From Guadua angustifolia (Eukaryota; Streptophyta; Magnoliopsida; Poales; Poaceae), in the NCBI GenBank assembly GCA_036346375.1, contig CM070512.1, forward strand, positions 38,920,466 through 38,984,465: DNA of 64,000 bases, given 5' to 3'. The notes beneath the pieces are model-generated. The model was given only the letters and a program-made list of their open reading frames with translations, had not been told where the DNA came from and did no database searches. Positions 1 through 10,730 of this stretch are shown in pieces. Position 1 is the stretch's first letter. Each line of letters begins with the position of its first letter. Both the position numbers and the translations under genes were made by a program.

Positions 1-2
1 CC

Positions 3-410
3 CCCAAGAGACCAATTGGTAAGAAGAAAGCCAAAGAAGCATTGCGGCGAGGTGGAGGTGATTCTTACATGGAGGCTTCTGACCATTTTTGGGCAAAAAA
101 AAGGAGTCTGATGCAGAGAAAGAAAAGAAGAAAGAGGAAAGATTCAATTAGTCGTACGAACTAGAGAAAGAGAGACTTCACTAGATCTAATAAGGGCTGA
201 ATCGAACAAGAGAGGGTTGCAATGAACAAGTGAGGGCTGCAAATGAGGAAAAAATCTAGAGATAAAGGAAATTGAATTACAGCTTGAAGAGAATGTTAGA
301 GGAAGAGAGGATTATGACAATGGACATTACTTCAATGCACGACCATCTCTGCAGTTCTACAAGAACCTACAAAATGAAATCATTGCTCATCGTGTTTCTA
401 AATAGCTTCG
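3..410 (+). pseudogene. PIF/Harbinger ORF1 remnant (C-terminal part, cut by window edge)
   Basis: The first bases encode a peptide starting PKRPIGKKKAKEALRRGG and continuing to MEASDHFWA. This resembles the C-terminal domain of plant PIF/Harbinger ORF1 proteins (Myb/SANT-like, annotated as NAM-associated C-terminal domain), which help the transposase act in the nucleus. A lysine/glutamate-rich stretch follows, then, in another frame, a tail reading FYKNLQNEIIAHR near 370-405, which also fits the end of this family. The frame changes near 100 and stops occur near 150 and 180, so the copy is decayed. The N-terminal part lies left of the window. The transposase at 2111-3458 on the opposite strand is probably its partner, giving a tail-to-tail arrangement. 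The family call is by eye. Confidence 0.6.
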
Positions 411-2110
411 AGAGAGAGGTAATTTTTTTATTAAACCTATCCACAAATACTACATGCCAATTTTGTTCTGTTTCCCAATATGCAGAAACTTTTTTTTAAT
501 GTTATGGTTTCATTGATGAATCCCAACAGCAAAACATTAATCTTTTGGTTCAAGTTTGACTGAAATAGTGATTGTGAGCTAATTTTGGTAGATTAGTGGG
601 CACTTTGTGAGCTGTGCTTTAGAGAGAGAATGGATAAGTGTGGGTGTGGTTCTTTGGATTAATTATAGCAGAAATTGGAGTTCTTATCACTCCTAGACTA
701 GGTTTATACAGAAGTACTACTTTTTTATGTAGCTAATCACATCAGTATTATACAAAATTTCTTATACAGGTACACTTTCATCTCCTGCAAGTCCTATGTG
801 TAGGATGATGTTTTTGTAACTTTACCAAGTTGGTAGAAATCATGAACTTGGTGCAATTGTTGATGTTACCATATGCAAACACTTAATGTAATGTAAAATC
901 CTCTCTGTATCATGTACTTTACTTTCTCATTCAAAATGCAATGTTGCATACCCCCTTGATCTATGCGAAAGGGCTAATATTTAGTACATTGCTGTAAGCT
1001 GTCTTGGTCAGGAACTGTTGCATATCTTGTGAGAACAAAGTGCAAGATTACATGTTTAATCTGTCAAGACTTCCATCAGAACATATATACCTCCTATGCT
1101 GTCTCTAGAAGTTCCATTACATGATATACCTCCTGCACTGTCTCGGTAGGTTCTTTTGGATTCTATATTGTAATTCTTGGCGAAATTGTGTGGCATAGAT
1201 GCAGTGATCTCTCTGCCTAGTGAACACATACTAACCAATGTTTCATTTCTGTGAGTTAGATGAGATAGGTGGAAGTAGTTCAAGGGTGCTCCTCCTAGCT
1301 ACAACCTGTCTGTAAAGTCTATAGTGGATATACAACAAACTGCATCGAATTTTGTCAATCCATAAATGTTTTCTTGTAATGCTTGTTTTACTGTATGAGC
1401 AGCTGATTATAATCTTTTATTTACGAATGCTTGTTTTACTGTATGAGCAGGAGAAGTGTAAGATTGCCTCAATACAGGTCAGGATACGCGCAAAACCAAA
1501 AAGGTCAGTATAATAACACCTTGGCTTGTAATGAAGGCAATTGCAAAGCGGTTCCAGGATTCAGAATCTGGCGGGTCTGCCATATTCTTAACTCAGATTA
1601 TCGGTGCTGCCAGAGGATTATATCCGGGGGCTGCAGCATATGGCACAAGTTTAGATGCTATTGACCAATTGGTCTGAGTAAGTCTTGTTTACTGCTACTA
1701 GTGTGGTAGTGTCATTCCTGTCTGTATGGTAGTGTCTGTCTTTCTTGAGACTGTCTAGTCATAGGACTGATACTTACATGCTTGTGGGGTGTTCCTTCAT
1801 AAATATTCTCTTTCATAAATATCATACATACATGATGTGCCCTCGGAAAAATATGTTATCATTTTTAGCAACAGGATTACAAAATTGACTGGAAGCTTGT
1901 AGAACCATTCTATTTGATATTGTCTAAAACTTTATCTAAAGATCTAGACTTCTTGGCCTTCATCGTTACCTGATCTTTCATTGGAATCTTCTGATGCATG
2001 TTATAAAGAACATGATGTTTATACTTCGTTTGGATGGATGAATAGATAAAAAATGCAAATTGAGTCTACAAAAGAAAATTCAATACAATATGTCAACAAA
2101 AAAATAAAAC
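411..2110. other. Spacer between PIF ORF1 remnant and transposase
   Basis: This is AT-rich, mostly non-coding sequence. The only coding-like piece is at about 1530-1672 (listed separately). A 25-nt phrase is repeated at about 1376-1400 and 1426-1450 (ATGCTTGTTTTACTGTATGA). No terminal inverted repeat, tRNA or other element could be recognised. Confidence 0.4.
1530..1672 (+). pseudogene. Coding-like fragment of unknown identity
   Basis: After a possible short intron starting GTCAGT at about 1503, one frame reads MKAIAKRFQDSESGG, continues through LTQIIGAARGLYPGAAAYG and ends DAIDQLV before a TGA at about 1670. The composition looks like a real C-terminal exon and not random AT-rich DNA, and the stop is followed by AT-rich 3'-UTR-like sequence. 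I do not recognise the family. It could be a captured host exon or an unusual part of the surrounding PIF-type element. Confidence 0.3.
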
Positions 2111-3458
2111 TTAATATTGATCTGCATGATGTTGCCATAGGTGCTCCACTAGGTCTTCTTGCAACTGATGGTGAGTTTCGTTGTCCCTAATTTTTTTGTG
2201 TGTCTTAATAAATTCATCTAGATTAGGATGCTGCTCATGAGAAGGTTTCACATTTTCTCCACCACAGTCGAAACGTTCGTCAGGGTCCACTTCTCCCTCG
2301 TCTTCTATAATCATGTTATGCATAATAACACATGCTTTCATGATGTCACCTAGTGTCTCTTCATCCCAAAATCGAGCTGGACCCCGAACAATGACAAAAC
2401 GGGATTGTAGAACTCTGAAAGCACGTTCCACATCCTTCCTTACTGCTTCTTGTGCTTTGGCAAAATATTTCCTCTTATTGCCCTCTGGTTCTGGTATAGT
2501 CTTCACAAATGTTGCCCACGATGGGTATATGCCATCGGCAAGGTAGTACCCCATCCTATAATCGTGACCATTTATGCTGTAGTGCACTTGTGGAGACTGG
2601 CCTTCAGCTAGCTTCGCAAATAGTGGAGACCGATGAAGAACATTAATATCATTGTGAGACCCAGTAAACCAAAAAAGCGTACAAATCCAAAGATCCTTGG
2701 AAGCAAGCGCCTCTAAAATTATTGTAGGCTCGCACATGACCCGAGTACATACCTTGCCATTTGAAGGGTTCTTCCACCTCCAATGCATGCAATCTATGGA
2801 ACCTAGCATACCAAGAAAACCTCTTTCCTCCCCAATTGCAAGTAATCGAGCTGTATCATTCTCATGAGGGGATCTCAAATACTTATCTTCAAAAAGTTCA
2901 ACCACAGCCTTGACGAACCTTCTCAGACTCTGTATGACAGCACTTTCTCCGATACGAACGTACTCATCCGTAGCATCTGTTGGTACACCATAAGTTAGCA
3001 TACGGAATGCTGCAGTGACCTTCTGCAAGCAACTTAATCCAGGTGTATTGGCTGCATTTCTCTTTTGCATGAAGTAATCATCGTGATCTTCTACTGCATG
3101 CATTATGCGTAAAAATAGATCACGGCTCATTCTATACCTGCGCAACCAAGAACAATAAGAGATTAATCTTATAATGTATAATATAAATTAAAGGAACTAA
3201 ACGAATACATACAAACCTTCACCTGAAATCAGTTGGGCCGTATGTAGGATCATCCGCTAAGTAATCTCGATACATTCTTGAGTGCCCTCCTTCTCTGTCC
3301 CGATACTTGACTTGATGTCCGAGGACAGAACCACCATGTTTTCGTGCAGGCTGCGAATAACGTTGAAAGATTTGAGTAGCGGAAAAAATAAATTCGTCAT
3401 CCTCGTCCGACGACGATTTGTCCAAAAGCCTTTGGAAGAGGGATGGATGATGACTCAT
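2111..3458 (-). CDS. PIF/Harbinger-type transposase (DDE_4 superfamily), two exons, apparently intact
   Basis: This gene encodes the nuclear enzyme that cuts and rejoins PIF/Harbinger transposon ends. Exon 1 runs 3458-3223 and exon 2 runs 3137-2111. The 85-bp intron (3222-3138) has GT and AG borders, and splicing joins GPTDFR to YRMSRDLF, a junction typical of plant PIF transposases. The product is about 420 residues, a normal length, with no stop or frameshift. The DDE residues are visible: D194 in GSIDCMHW, D242 in GSHNDINVL and E316 in VERAFRVLQ. The N-terminus has the acidic DEDDE stretch usual for the family. I chose the start MSHHPSLF at 3458; an in-frame ATG at 3542 is also possible but reads less like the family. 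Domesticated relatives (ALP1-like) exist, but the nearby ORF1 remnant favours a transposon. Confidence 0.88.
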
Positions 3459-3542
3459 GCTACAGTATGCCACCTGAAACCTGCGAATTGTACCGGAAAT
3501 ACCACTCAGCCAATTTGATGCAATTAATAATGGAGCCACCAA

Positions 3543-3697
3543 TGAAGATTTTTAGCGAGAAGAGATAAGCACCTTGAATTTCACAATACCATGGCCAAGA
3601 ACAATGGATTGATTTCGTCGTCGCTTCGACGTCCGATCAATGAATTATCACACGGATCGAAGAATCAATTGCAACCAAAGCACATGCGGTGATCAAT
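3543..3697. other. Upstream flank of the PIF transposase, up to the CACTA-1 insertion
   Basis: Short non-coding flank containing the probable promoter side of the - strand transposase gene. I could not identify a PIF terminal inverted repeat. The last three bases, AAT at 3695-3697, are the left target-site duplication of CACTA-1. Confidence 0.45.
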
Positions 3698-3820
3698 CAC
3701 TACTCTGAATCCGACCTTTGCTATCGCCCATCAAGACGGTTCAGATTTAACCGGATCGATAGTTAGATCGATCCGGCTCAACGGCCACAGCTCTGCGGAA
3801 GCGATTAGTACGGTTGACGA

Positions 3821-3951
3821 CACGAACCGGTGCTCGATGAGATCACATCGATGACGGTTCGTGTAACTAACCGGTACTATTTAGTGGGTGCTAAATAGTA
3901 CCGGTTAGTCACGAACCGCATCGATGTGATCTCATCAAGACTCGGTTCGTG
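3821..3951. repeat. 131-bp near-perfect palindrome in the CACTA-1 left subterminal region
   Basis: The left arm 3821-3884 and right arm 3891-3951 are nearly exact reverse complements around a 6-base loop (TGGGTG). Differences are a few substitutions and single-base indels. Each arm contains the CGGTTCGTG and CATCGATG motifs that recur at the other CACTA-1 end and at 9321-9420. The arms probably contain transposase-binding sites. As RNA the segment would form a long hairpin. Confidence 0.85.
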
Positions 3952-4058
3952 TATTCAACCCGATCGAGTCCCAATTTAAACTTCTTCCTCCTCCGCTCTC
4001 GCTGCACCAGATCATTCCAAAGGCGCGAAAAAACGGTGGAGCTTCGCAAGAGCTTGAA

Positions 4059-4410
4059 GGAGGGGAGGTGCTGCCAAAATTTCAAAATTTTGGTCATTTT
4101 GCTCACAACCAAGGTAGTTAAGGTTAGTAATATCATTTCTCACTTCATTTGGTGTTAAATGGAGCCTCTTTTTTGCTTGAATTATGAAGAAAATTTGATC
4201 TTTTCCCATGATTGATCAAAGATTATGAATGTAGAGGAGGTGCTGCCCAAATTTCAAAATTTTGGTCATTTTACTGCAACCAAGGTAACTAAGGTTAGTA
4301 ACATCATTCCTCACATCATTTGGTGTTAAATGGAGCCTCTTTTTGCTTGAATTATGAAAAAATTTGATCTTTTCCCATGATTGATGAAAGATTAATATGA
4401 ATGTAGAGAT
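4059..4410. repeat. Tandem duplication of about 176 bp inside CACTA-1
   Basis: Two direct copies begin near 4059 (GGAGGTGCTGCCAAAATTTC) and near 4235 (GAGGTGCTGCCCAAATTTC). They stay alignable through TTGATCTTTTCCCATGATTG to about 4410, with scattered substitutions. They lie between the subterminal palindrome and the TNP2 gene. Confidence 0.8.
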
Positions 4411-5133
4411 CTAGCTTGATCTTTTCAAATAGGATACAAAAACTTGTTGTGTAAGCTTAGAATTTGCTTGGATTATAATGTAGCTCGCATTTAATGTGTG
4501 GATCTAGCTTAAATTTAGGTTTTAGTTCCATCGGTCGATGAAGGATGAGGTTTGGTGCACGAGTGGGGAGAATGGTGCATGCAAATCATGGAGTTTGGGA
4601 TCTTCAAATGGCAATGGTTATGTGGAAAAGAAGAAATTTAAATTCATTTGCTAATTAAAATAATATCGAAATATGAATGGCTTTATAGAAAATATAAAAT
4701 GAGTTCAATATTTGAGAAAAGTTTTCAAAAATACTTTGGAATATTTTAAACTTAGAAAATTACTTCTAGTATAATTTTGGTTTTAATTTCCATCAGCAAA
4801 TTATTTTTGAAAACATCATTAATTAAGTGCTAGAGATTTAGAAAAAAATAAAAATAAATGATTGAATAATAATTTAGAAATTTTTAGGGTGTTACAATTT
4901 CAACAGAATTTGCAAACAAAGTTGTCGTGAATTTTGTTCAGAATTTTGAATCCAGACTCTGATCGACCAATTCTTTATGTAGGTTGCAAAAACTTGTAAT
5001 GTGAGTTTATATTTTGCTTGGATTATTATTTAGCTCGGATTGAAGGTGTGGATCTAGCTAATATTTAGGTATTGGTTCAACAATTCATTATCGAAAAATG
5101 AGCTAACAGTTATCTTGATGTAACATAATGTAG
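4411..5133. other. 5' leader region of the CACTA-1 TNP2 gene, with a split direct repeat
   Basis: A segment of roughly 100 bp at about 4432-4530 (with GTGGATCTAGCTTAAATTTA) recurs diverged at about 4979-5080 (with GTGGATCTAGCTAATATTTA). The AT-rich DNA between ends in GGGTGTTACA at 4887-4896, resembling the ends of LTR-A and LTR-B in this window. It may be an inserted LTR fragment, but I found no matching target duplication. No coding sequence is visible before 5134. Confidence 0.4.
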
Positions 5134-8100
5134 ATGGACCGGCGATGGATGTACATGGATCGACGCTCCCGGGAGTTCTTGCAGGGTTTGCAAGATTTTC
5201 TTCGTGCGGCCGATGCACACACGACGTCGGGCTACATATGCTGTCCATGCATAGACTGCAAGAATGAGAAGGAGTGGCCAAAATCCACCCACCTTCACTT
5301 TCATTTGCTCACAAGAGGTTTCATGTTAAACTATACCTGCTGGACCAAGCACGGTGAAGAAGAGATTATACAGGAAGACGGTGAAGAAGAAGAGGCGGAC
5401 AACAATATCCCGAACGCTGGTCAACACGGTTCTTTCGAAGATACATTGGGGGAGTGTGGTGATGATGACCTAGACCAGATGCTGCGTGATGGAGAGGGAG
5501 AATACATCGATGAAAGACAGTACGAAAAGTTCCAGCGCCTATGGGAGGACCACGGAACATTGTTGTACCCAAACTGTCGACAGGGCCATAAAAAGTTGCG
5601 TACCACACTAGAACTGATGCAATGGAAGGCGACCAATGGATTGTCTGATAAGGGATTCGACGAGTTGTTATGCCTCATAAAGAAGTTACTTCCAGAGGGG
5701 AACACACCGCCCAAAACTACGTGCGATGCCAAACAAGTTGTCCGCCTTTGGGGTTGGAGGCAGAAGATACATGCATGCCGTAATGATTGTATCCTTTATC
5801 GCAATGAGTATGAGGATTCGGAAGCTTGTCCGTGTGCAAAATCATGTATAAGACCAGCGTGATGACCTGTGAGGTAGAGGGCAGAAGAAGAAGAGACCTC
5901 TCGCTAAGGTGGTGTGGTATTTCCTGTAATCCCTGCTGAAGCGTTTATTTGCGAACAAAGCGCATGCCAGATGATGCGCGGCACAAGGAAGACCATAAGG
6001 ACGACGGAAGGCTAAGGCACGCGTTCGATGGCTCCCAAAGGAGGAAAGTCGATAGAACATACCCGGACTTTGCCGAGGATGCAAGGAACATAAGGTTTGG
6101 GTTGAGTACGGATGGGATGAACCTGCTCGGCGATATGAGCGGCGATACAAAGACTTGGCCCGTGACTCTATGTATCTACAACCTTCCTCCTTGGTCGTGT
6201 ATGAAGCGGAAGTACATTATGATGCCATTGCTTATCCAAGGCCGAAGCAACCTCGAAACGACATTGATGTGTACCTCAAACCGTTGGTTGAAGATCTGTA
6301 ACACCGTGGAACGATGGTGTACGTGTATGGGATGAGTACAAAGAGAGCACTCACACTCGTGCATTGCTATTCGTAACCATCAACGATTGGCCTGCACTTG
6401 GTAATCTATCGGGCCTATCTATCAAAGGATATAAAGCCCGCATCCACCGCTTAGAGGATACTGATGCAAGTACCTAAAAACTCTCAAAGGTTGTGTACAT
6501 GGGCCACCGTGAGGTTCCTCCATATGAAGGACCGTTCACGGAGGAAGGGTGAGAATTTTGATGGGACGGAAGAAACGAAGAAGCCCATGCATCGCAATGG
6601 GGACGCTTGTATTTTATTTGGTAAAGGATCTGAAAGTAGTATTTGGAAAAGGTCTTGGTAGCAAACCTGTCCCGGCTGAACAAGGTCACACGAAGGCCAT
6701 TTGGAAGAAGAAGTCAATATTTTGGGACTTACCTTACTGGAAAGACTTAGAGGTCCGCCACTCATTGGACTTCATGCATATCACGAAGAATGTCTGCGTG
6801 AACCTACTAGGTTTCCTAGATATGTACGGTAAGTCAAAAGATACACTTCAAGCCACGAAAGGACCTACAACTATTGGGACTCAGAACGACCTTCATCCGA
6901 AAAGAGAGAGAAAGGACAACATTACCTCCACCCCGCGAGCTACACTCGAGCAAGGAAGAAAAAAACATGATTAAGTTCTTGAACAAAGGTGAAGGTCCCT
7001 TCCGGATACTCCTCGAACATAAGGAGACTCATAAACATGAAAGAGAATAAAATCGTACACATAAAATCCCATGATTGTCATGTGTTGATGACACGCTTGT
7101 TGCCAAAGGGCGGTGCGAGGTATTCGCCAGATTGGGTACGAGGGACAATCATAAAGCCGTGTTCGTTCTTCAACGCGGTGTCGCAGAAGGTCATCGAGCG
7201 AATAAGGTATCTAGTCTGCATGATGACATGGTCAATAGTCCGTTAGCCTTGAGATGATCTTCCTCCATCCTTCTTTGATATTATGGTCCATCTCATGGTC
7301 CACATTGTTAAAGAGATAGAAATTCTCGGACTGTGTTCCTCCACAATATGTTCCCTTTCGAGAGGTACATGGGTATCCTAAAGAAGTATGTTCAGAATCG
7401 GTCTCGCCTGTAATATTGCATTGCGCAGGTGTCAAGACAGAGGAGGTGATCGAGTTTTGTGTTAGTTACATGGATGATCTAAATCCGATTGGCGTCCTCA
7501 GATCACGCCATGAGGGGAGGCTACGGGAAAAGGGACTTTAGGGAGAAAAGAGTCCTATAGCGACGATCTTCTTGCATTTAAACAAGCACATTTCACGGTA
7601 TTGAAACAAGCAAGCTGTAGTGGCTCAGATATCTATAATCACGAGATGAGTCTACGCGCCAATACCCAGAGAAGTCGATAAGTGGATCGCGATGGAGCAA
7701 ATGGATCATTTCGCGCTTGGTTACAAAAGCAAGCTGTTGGGCAAGAGCAGACGATGAACAATTGAAACTCTTGGCTCGAGGACCGCCCACAACAATCATA
7801 TCATTTCAAGGGTATGAGATAAATGGGTACACATTTTACACGACAACTCGGGATAGTAAGAGCACCAACCAAAACAAGGGCGTCCAGATAGATGCATTGG
7901 ACAAAATGGAAAGATGGACACCTACTATGGTTTCATAGAGGAGATCTGGAGCTAGAGTACGGGCCATTAAAAGTCCCTCTGCTGGTGCCAATGGGTTAAA
8001 CCGATACCGTGGATATCGATAAATGCGGTATGACAACTGTGGACCTCAAGCAAGTAGCCTATAGGGACGAACCGTTCGTGCTCGCTAATGATGTGACACA

Positions 8101-8287
8101 GGTATTCTATGTGATGGACATGGACAGCAAACCGAAAAAGCAGAAGGAGAAGACTAGCAGTAGCGATCGCCAAGGCGCCACGTGGTTCTTCCGTAAAAGA
8201 AGGATTGCCGGAGTTGAGGCGCCACGGACGAAGAAGAGTATAATCGTTCGACGAGCTACCTCCTTTCACGGTGGGACGAGACATTAG
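5134..8287 (+). pseudogene. CACTA-1 TNP2-type transposase, degenerate
   Basis: This is a relic of the main CACTA transposase, which acts in the nucleus on the element ends. The start MDRRWMYMDRR and the cysteine pairs in ICCPCIDCKN mark the Transpos_assoc domain, followed by HLLTRGFMLNYTCW. About residues 130-240 carry the TNP2 start (LYPNCRQGHKKL, IHACRNDCILYR). From about 5870 the protein continues only in pieces in shifting frames: YPDFAEDARNIRFGLSTDG near 6060, LPPWSCMKRKYIMMPLLIQG near 6185, KKSIFWDLPYWKDLEVRHS near 6710, SHDCHVLMTRLLPKGG near 7070, then a DUF4218-like part to about 7560. A DUF4216-like end (MTTVDLKQVAYRDEPFVLAN) lies at 8030-8290. The domain order is normal, but many frameshifts and stops make it non-functional. 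Intron positions cannot be told from frameshifts by eye. Confidence 0.85.
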
Positions 8288-8647
8288 TGTCTTGAATGAT
8301 ACAGAGGAATCTCCCTACGTACGCCGCGATCATAATGAAGGATCACTTGTAAAAGCAAAGTATGTTAGCAAATAAGGATTGCTTTTGGTGTAATAGACTA
8401 CTAACATACTAGTTTCTCATTCCTCTAGTGGTTTTCCGTATTTTCTGCTCAAATTGTACTAATATTTGACTAACATTATTGTTCAAAGTCCCTCTGTACT
8501 AATATAACAAGGTGACAGTTTGCAATGGAATTATAAGAGTGCAAAATTACTTTATTTCTTACAATTTTCCATAATGTTAATTTATATTACATGGTTGGAA
8601 AAAATATTGTAAAGAAAAACTTTAAACAAGAGATTTAAAAATATTGT
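8288..8647. other. 3' flank of the CACTA-1 TNP2 gene
   Basis: AT-rich non-coding sequence follows the DUF4216-like end. It probably contains the 3' untranslated region and terminator of the old transposase gene. No clear element was seen. Confidence 0.35.
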
Positions 8648-9083
8648 GAAGTGGTAAAAGCATTTTAAAAATTATTTAATGAAACAATAGTTAAACAAGA
8701 GATTCAAAAAAGAAATCTTAAAAAAAGGCTAAATGAATCTAAAGTGGTAAAATTATTTTTAAAAATTATTTAATGAAACAATAGTTAAACAAGAGATTTA
8801 AAAAAGAAATCCTAAAAAAGGCTAAATGAATCTAAAATTGTAAAAGCATTTTTAAAAACTATTTAATGAAATAATAGTTAAACAAAGACATTTAAAAAAG
8901 AAATCTTACAAAAAGGCTAAATGAATGAATCTAAAGTGGTAAAAGCATTTTTAAAAATTATTTAATGAAACAATAGTTAAACAAGAGATTCAAAAAAAGA
9001 AATATTAAAAAAAAGACTAAATAAATCTAAAGTGGTAAAAGCATTTTTACAAATTATTTAATGAAACAGTAGTTAAACAACAA
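8648..9083. repeat. AT-rich tandem array, about 93-bp unit, about 4.6 copies
   Basis: Copies start near 8648, 8740, 8831, 8933 and 9026. Each contains AAGTGGTAAAAGCATTTTTA or a variant, then TTATTTAATGAAACAATAG and AAGGCTAAATGAATCT. The copies differ by a few substitutions and small indels. The array ends next to the tRNA-like sequence. Confidence 0.85.
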
Positions 9084-9118
9084 ATAAAAAAAATAAAAGA
9101 AAGACGAAAAAGAAGGGC

Positions 9119-9203
9119 TAGGGGGCACGAGCGGGGCTCGAACCCGAGACCTCACTGTCGGGAGAGCTCTTGAACTCAAGCGCCTCGCTAGCCAAGGAGG
9201 AAG
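9119..9203 (-). other. tRNA-like sequence with Pol III A- and B-box motifs
   Basis: Reading the - strand, TGGCTAGCGAGG (9194-9183) resembles a tRNA A box and GGTTCGAGCCC (9144-9134) is a near-perfect B box inside a T-arm-like CGGG/CCCG stem. The spacing of about 40 nt is right for a tRNA or tRNA-derived SINE head. The presumed acceptor stem does not pair (TCCTCC against TGCCCCC), so this is not a functional tRNA gene. T-runs downstream on the - strand, toward the 93-bp array, could end Pol III transcription. It lies between the two CACTA-1 genes. Confidence 0.5.
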
Positions 9204-9320
9204 ATTTCTTGTCGATTAACATGGGCGCTAAATTGTTTTGAGTCTTCTAACATCATCCGGTTGGTGTTTGCAAGGGGTGATAGTGTCTAGGCTCCCTCCG
9301 CTGAAGGTGACCCATCAGAT

Positions 9321-9420
9321 CCGGTTGGTGTTTTCAATCGATCGATGTCTCCTATCAGCATCGGTTGGACACACCAACCGCATCGATGTGAGACATCGAT
9401 CGATTGAAAACACCAACCGG
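9321..9420. repeat. Perfect 30-bp inverted repeat with a nested inner hairpin
   Basis: Bases 9321-9350 (starting CCGGTTGGTGTTTTC) and 9391-9420 are exact reverse complements. The 40-bp spacer contains a further 7-bp pair, CGGTTGG at 9362-9368 and CCAACCG at 9374-9380. It also contains CCGCATCGATG, the motif of the CACTA-1 subterminal regions. The structure lies just upstream of the TATA-like box at 9435. Confidence 0.95.
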
Positions 9421-9860
9421 ACCGATGGTGCACCTATAAACCCATCCCGCCGCCTCTTCCCCAATTTTTCCACTCCCGCCATTGTTCCCTCAATCTCCTC
9501 CTCCTCCCGCTCGTTTGCAAAGACCTCCGACGACCGGAAGCCTCCGGCGACCCACCTGCTGGCCCTCCTCGCCTGCCGTCCCCCTTGCGCCGTCCTCCTC
9601 GCCTCCGACGACCCCACCTGGCTGATCCTCCTCGCCTCCAGCGACCCCACCACTGCCTCCTCCTCGCCTCGACGACCCCCACTTGCCGTCTCGCCTCCAA
9701 GCCTTGCCTCACGCTTTGCATCCGCCATTGTTCCTCTCCTAACCGCCAACCCTAGGGTTTGTAAGTTTTTCGCTTTCTCTGTGATTGCTAATGCTTCAGT
9801 AGCTTGCAAAGGGCTAGTCTTTGAGGCTTGGGGACCTTGCAAGAGTGGGATTATTGTTCG
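9421..9860 (+). promoter_or_regulatory. Probable promoter and 5' leader of the CACTA-1 second gene
   Basis: A TATA-like box, TATAAA, is at 9435-9440, followed by about 320 bp of CT/CG-rich leader and a telo-box-like AACCCTAGGGTTT near 9750. Composition then drops to AT-rich, intron-like sequence. This pattern is usual for plant promoters with an intron in the 5' UTR. The open frames here (9238-9864 + and overlapping - frames) are low-complexity products of the composition. Confidence 0.5.
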
Positions 9861-10730
9861 ATGAAGATTGGGCTGTATTGAGACCATTTGTGACAACAAC
9901 AATTTTCCAAAGATTTGACATTTAGTTGTATAGATCAATTGGTATCTAGTGATTCTCGATATATATATTTGTCTTATGAATCTTTACTGCTCATAATGGT
10001 TGAGCGCCCGCAAGTTCTCGTGGTGGTCTCGGTGTTTGCTTATTGTTAACAAAATTGCTTATAGTGGCGCCGAGTTCTCGATAATCAAGACAACTCGGTT
10101 TTTGTCGCCTGCTTCTGGGGTGCCTTTCTTCGCCGTTCCGGCTAATTTATTCTATATGCCGATAGTCCGTTGTCGGCAATATATATATATCGATGTCTCT
10201 TTTACTTGTCATTATTAGGCAAATCTTCAAATACTTATTCATGAGCTTGTATCTTTGTTTTTCTTGATCCGAAACACCGATTTTGTTATATCGCCGCTCA
10301 ATGATGATTCAAATAGTTGAGATTATATTGATCCGCTAGTTAGTGAATGCTTTACGTAGTTCAAAGACTGCTTTTAGATCATTGTATCTAGACTTCATCT
10401 TGGCCTTGTTGCTTCGGATATGTGCTATGTTATCTCGTGATTAGTTCTCATTACATGGCTTGAATAGCTTTGATATCATTGGTACATTCTCGAACTTATT
10501 GTCACTAGTCCGGTGCCTCGTGTGTTAGACCATTTTAATGCGATCTTGCTATTCGTGAGTTTGTCATAAGTCCATAAGCGAGTTCTAGTGAATCAATTTT
10601 ATTAAAACAAAGCTGAATTGTGTAGATTCACCGATTTCGATTGATATATTCGTGATATATCTCTGCTGAAATTGGTGTTGAGGGCTCATTTGGAGCAACC
10701 CATCAATTTATGAAATCTAAGAGCAAAATT
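9861..10730. other. Intron-like AT-rich sequence within the CACTA-1 second gene
   Basis: No supported coding sequence. The T-rich composition and position between the leader (9421-9860) and the ORF2 coding remnant (from 12577) suggest a long 5' intron. There is a short AT run near 10180. Confidence 0.35.

Noticed and set aside
4530..4978. Complete nested solo LTR in the CACTA-1 leader
   Set aside because: The right edge GGGTGTTACA resembles LTR-A/B ends, but no matching TG start with a 5-bp duplication could be found.
8648..9083. CRISPR-like array
   Set aside because: Units are contiguous diverged AT-rich tandem repeats without spacers, in a plant genome context.
9119..9203. Functional tRNA gene
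   Set aside because: A and B boxes are present, but the acceptor stem does not pair and the D and anticodon arms are poor.
9238..9938. Overlapping long open frames on both strands in the CACTA-1 leader (208 and 207 codons)
   Set aside because: They arise from CT/CG-biased leader sequence, are low-complexity, overlap each other on opposite strands and match no family.
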